A stretch of 34,258 nucleotides of DNA from Pseudomonadota bacterium (GTDB lineage: Bacteria; Pseudomonadota; Alphaproteobacteria; Acetobacterales; Acetobacteraceae), in assembly GCA_021816925.1 (NCBI GenBank), contig JAKAWQ010000042.1:1-34258 (forward strand). The letters run 5' to 3'. The notes below the pieces were generated by a model, which was not told the origin of the DNA, did not search any database, and saw only the letters and a program-made list of their open reading frames with translations. The translations under genes and the position numbers were made by a program. Shown here piece by piece: positions 34,250 to 34,258 of this stretch (positions are counted from its first letter, which is position 1; every line of letters begins with the position of its first letter).

Positions 34250-34258
34250 ATGAAAGAT
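34250..34258 (+). CDS. Start of a second ArsR-like regulator copy (partial)
   Basis: The last nine bases, ATGAAAGAT, match the start of the ArsR-like gene at 24736, with the same upstream sequence. The rest lies outside the window. Confidence 0.6.

Larger units (their letters stand above)
33056..34258 (+). repeat. Long direct repeat, copy 2 (continues past the window)
   Basis: Second copy of 23674-24744, with two substitutions and a 132-bp insertion at 34019-34150. The left end is abrupt (33055/33056). The right end is set only by the end of the window, so the true repeat is probably longer. Confidence 0.95.

Overview
The window is strongly GC-rich and reads as an alphaproteobacterial chromosome, probably Rhodospirillales-like. 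That placement is inferred from the housekeeping block (guaA, rsmB, guaB, rlmE and ppx in one orientation), the dense ATGA/GTGA gene overlaps, the many GTG starts, and the abundance of NitT/TauT-type and Liv-type ABC transporters.

Layout. (1) 168-7081, minus strand: a compact housekeeping run read ppx > rlmE > guaB > rsmB > GNAT > guaA. It covers guanine nucleotide synthesis, rRNA methylation and an exopolyphosphatase/pppGpp-phosphatase family protein. (2) 7404-7474: tRNA-Gln(CTG), preceded by a 14-bp tandem repeat. (3) 7574-15035, plus strand: an accessory cluster of five genes. It encodes a SAM-domain/class III cyclase/AAA/TPR signalling protein, a YcaO enzyme, a TfuA partner, an HETGH zinc metallopeptidase, and a 216-aa protein ending in five GR[SA]DLV hexapeptides. 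This looks like a ribosomal-peptide (RiPP) modification locus with a repeated core, and it is the most likely undescribed system here. It is followed by a frameshifted remnant of an ABC substrate-binding protein gene (15055-15335). (4) 15386-21534: an amidase gene divergent from a complete Liv-type ABC transporter (binding protein, two permeases, two ATPases), suggesting uptake and hydrolysis of an amide compound. (5) 21550-23924: a MoaD-like/BNR-propeller gene pair, divergent from a MarR regulator gene with a perfect 12-bp palindrome inside its promoter, then a RidA-family gene. (6) 23984-25605: small ABM and NIPSNAP proteins divergent from an ArsR-like regulator. (7) 25476-32947: a NitT/TauT-type ABC transporter operon (with an unrecognised 106-aa anchored protein embedded in it), divergent from a GntR regulator, a type I sulfatase and an MFS transporter. 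The block looks like a sulfate-ester (or related ester) acquisition locus.

(8) 33056-34258 is a near-identical second copy of 23674-24744. Its left end cuts into ridA and abuts the C-terminal scrap of an ABC-2-type permease gene. The simplest explanation is a tandem duplication with a 9,382-bp unit whose second copy runs off the window. The second NIPSNAP copy also carries a 132-bp MITE-like palindromic insertion that keeps its reading frame open.
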